Source of the DNA: Clostridia bacterium
GTDB taxonomy: Bacteria; Bacillota; Clostridia; Christensenellales; Borkfalkiaceae
Assembly: GCA_900770685.1 (NCBI GenBank)
Contig: CAAGLC010000025.1
Coordinates: forward strand, 1 to 5,850
Direction: 5' to 3'
Length of the DNA stretch: 5,850 nucleotides
Positions 4,780 to 5,850 of the stretch are shown here, piece by piece (the first letter of the stretch is position 1; every line of letters begins with the position of its first letter). The notes beneath the pieces were generated by a model that was not told where the DNA came from, did not search any database, and was given only the letters and a program-made list of their open reading frames with translations. A program made the translations under genes and the position numbers.

Positions 4780-5793
4780 ATGGCACAGTTTGAAGGTTAT
4801 GAAAGACGTGAGGCAAAAATTCTCGCAGTATTAAAAGAATACGGCATTTCCTCGGTTGACGAATGTAAAAAAATATGTGATGAAAAGGGAATTGACCCCT
4901 ATACTATAACCCAAGAAACCCAACCGATATGTTTTGAAAATGCAAAATGGGCATATACCGTTGGTTCTGCAATTGCAATCAAAGAAGCAGAAAGAACGGG
5001 AAATAAGAGCGCTGCCGCAGCAGCAGCAAATATCGGTATCGGTTTACAAGCGTTCTGTATTCCCGGCTCAGTTGCAGAGAATAGAAAAGTAGGCTTGGGA
5101 CACGGAAATTTAGGCAAAATGTTATTGTCTGAAGAAACCGAGTGTTTCTGTTTCTTAGCAGGTCACGAATCGTTCGCAGCAGCAGAGGGAGCAATCAAAA
5201 TCGCGCTCAACGCAAACAAAGTAAGAGTACAACCCTTAAGAGTTATTCTTAACGGTTTAGGAAAGGACGCAGCGTATATAATTTCAAGAATTAACGGATT
5301 TACTTACGTAGAAACGGAATTTGATCCCTATTTAGAAGAAGTTACCGTTAAGTATGAAAAACCGTTCAGTAAGGGTGCAAGAGCAAAAGTTAAATGCTAT
5401 GGCTCAGATAACGTTCCCGAGGGCGTTGCAATAATGAAACTTGAAAACGTTGGCGTATCGATCACCGGAAACTCAACCAACCCAACCCGTTTCCAACACC
5501 CCGTTGCAGGAACTTATAAGAAATGGGCAATTGAAAACGGAAAGAGTTACTTCTCGGTAGCATCAGGTGGTGGTACTGGTAGAACGCTTCACCCAGACAA
5601 TATGGCTGCAGGCCCCGCATCATACGGTATGACCGACACTATGGGAAGAATGCATAGTGACGCTCAGTTTGCAGGCTCAAGTTCCGTTCCTGCTCACGTA
5701 GAAATGATGGGACTTATCGGTATGGGTAACAACCCAATGGTAGGCGCAACCGTAGCGTGCGCAGTTGCCGTTGAAGAGTGCTTCAAGAAATAA
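4780..5793 (+). CDS. GGGtGRT-family protein, function unknown
   Basis: The 337-residue protein carries the defining heptapeptide GGGTGRT at 263-269, within a well-ordered C-terminal block that continues TLHPDNMAAGP, MTDTMGRMHSDAQFAGSSSVPAHVEMMG and GMGNNPMVGATVACAVA. I recognise this as the GGGtGRT protein family (I recall Pfam PF14057), which has no established biochemical role. Other visible features are a short N-terminal helix with Cys29 and Cys33, an alanine run (78-83), a glycine-rich LGHGNLGKM (106-114), a Cys-x-Cys followed by His (Cys122, Cys124, His129), and Cys51, Cys93, Cys206, Cys327 and Cys334. No signal peptide or clear membrane helix is seen; hydrophobic stretches are short and Gly/Ala-rich, consistent with a soluble alpha/beta protein. 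It follows the NifU-like gene by 14 bases and ends in a strong terminator, so the two form one operon. A shared role in thiol, sulfur or Fe-S chemistry is inferred from the partner and the many cysteines only. Confidence 0.9.
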   Translation: MAQFEGYERREAKILAVLKEYGISSVDECKKICDEKGIDPYTITQETQPICFENAKWAYTVGSAIAIKEAERTGNKSAAAAAANIGIGLQAFCIPGSVAENRKVGLGHGNLGKMLLSEETECFCFLAGHESFAAAEGAIKIALNANKVRVQPLRVILNGLGKDAAYIISRINGFTYVETEFDPYLEEVTVKYEKPFSKGARAKVKCYGSDNVPEGVAIMKLENVGVSITGNSTNPTRFQHPVAGTYKKWAIENGKSYFSVASGGGTGRTLHPDNMAAGPASYGMTDTMGRMHSDAQFAGSSSVPAHVEMMGLIGMGNNPMVGATVACAVAVEECFKK

Positions 5794-5850
5794 TTAACAA
5801 AAAAACAAAAGGACTGAAATATTTCAGTCCTTTTGTTTTTTTGTTAATTA
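5791..5850 (+). terminator. Perfect 60-bp palindromic, probably bidirectional, terminator
   Basis: Bases 5791-5820 are the exact reverse complement of 5821-5850, with the axis between 5820 and 5821. A folded RNA would keep a 4-base ATAT loop (5819-5822), a core GGACTGAA/TTCAGTCC stem, and A-rich/T-rich lower arms that supply a U tract in either direction. The left arm starts with the TAA stop of the GGGtGRT gene. The palindrome reaches the last base of the window, so it may extend further. Confidence 0.95.

Noticed and set aside
4508..4816. Minus-strand open frame of 102 codons spanning the junction of the NifU-like and GGGtGRT genes
   Set aside because: It is antisense to two well-supported genes, its product matches no family I recognise, and it has no Shine-Dalgarno.

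Overview
The window is an AT-rich stretch of bacterial chromosome that is almost entirely coding, with every gene on the + strand. The order metG - tatD - rsmA, the C-terminal tRNA-binding domain on MetG, the A/T-rich codons and the terminal NifU-like/GGGtGRT gene pair point to an anaerobic Bacillota member, most likely of class Clostridia. That placement is inferred from gene order and protein style, not from a marker-gene comparison.

Region 1 (1-1490) holds the 3' part of metG (methionyl-tRNA synthetase), whose stop codon overlaps the start of tatD (TatD-family metal-dependent nuclease) by one base. A strong intrinsic terminator lies directly behind tatD. Region 2 (1491-3953) begins with a 97-base gap carrying a plausible promoter and an 8-bp inverted repeat. 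It continues with three tightly packed genes: rsmA (16S rRNA dimethyladenosine transferase), rdgB (non-canonical purine NTP pyrophosphatase, starting on the base after the rsmA stop) and cysK (cysteine synthase, 2 bases later). These are housekeeping functions in translation fidelity, ribosome maturation, nucleotide-pool cleaning and cysteine synthesis. The rnmV (RNase M5) gene that sits between tatD and rsmA in Bacillus subtilis is absent here.

Region 3 (3954-5850) is the most interesting part. It is a self-contained two-gene unit with A-tract upstream DNA, an extended -10 promoter, two strong Shine-Dalgarno sequences and a perfect 60-bp palindromic terminator at the window edge. It encodes a divergent NifU/IscU-like protein that lacks the usual three-cysteine pattern, followed by a GGGtGRT-motif protein, a family without an assigned function as far as I know. 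Both genes use more C-ending Phe codons than cysK, which with the strong signals suggests high expression. The pair looks like a conserved but functionally undescribed, possibly cysteine- or Fe-S-linked, system of anaerobes.
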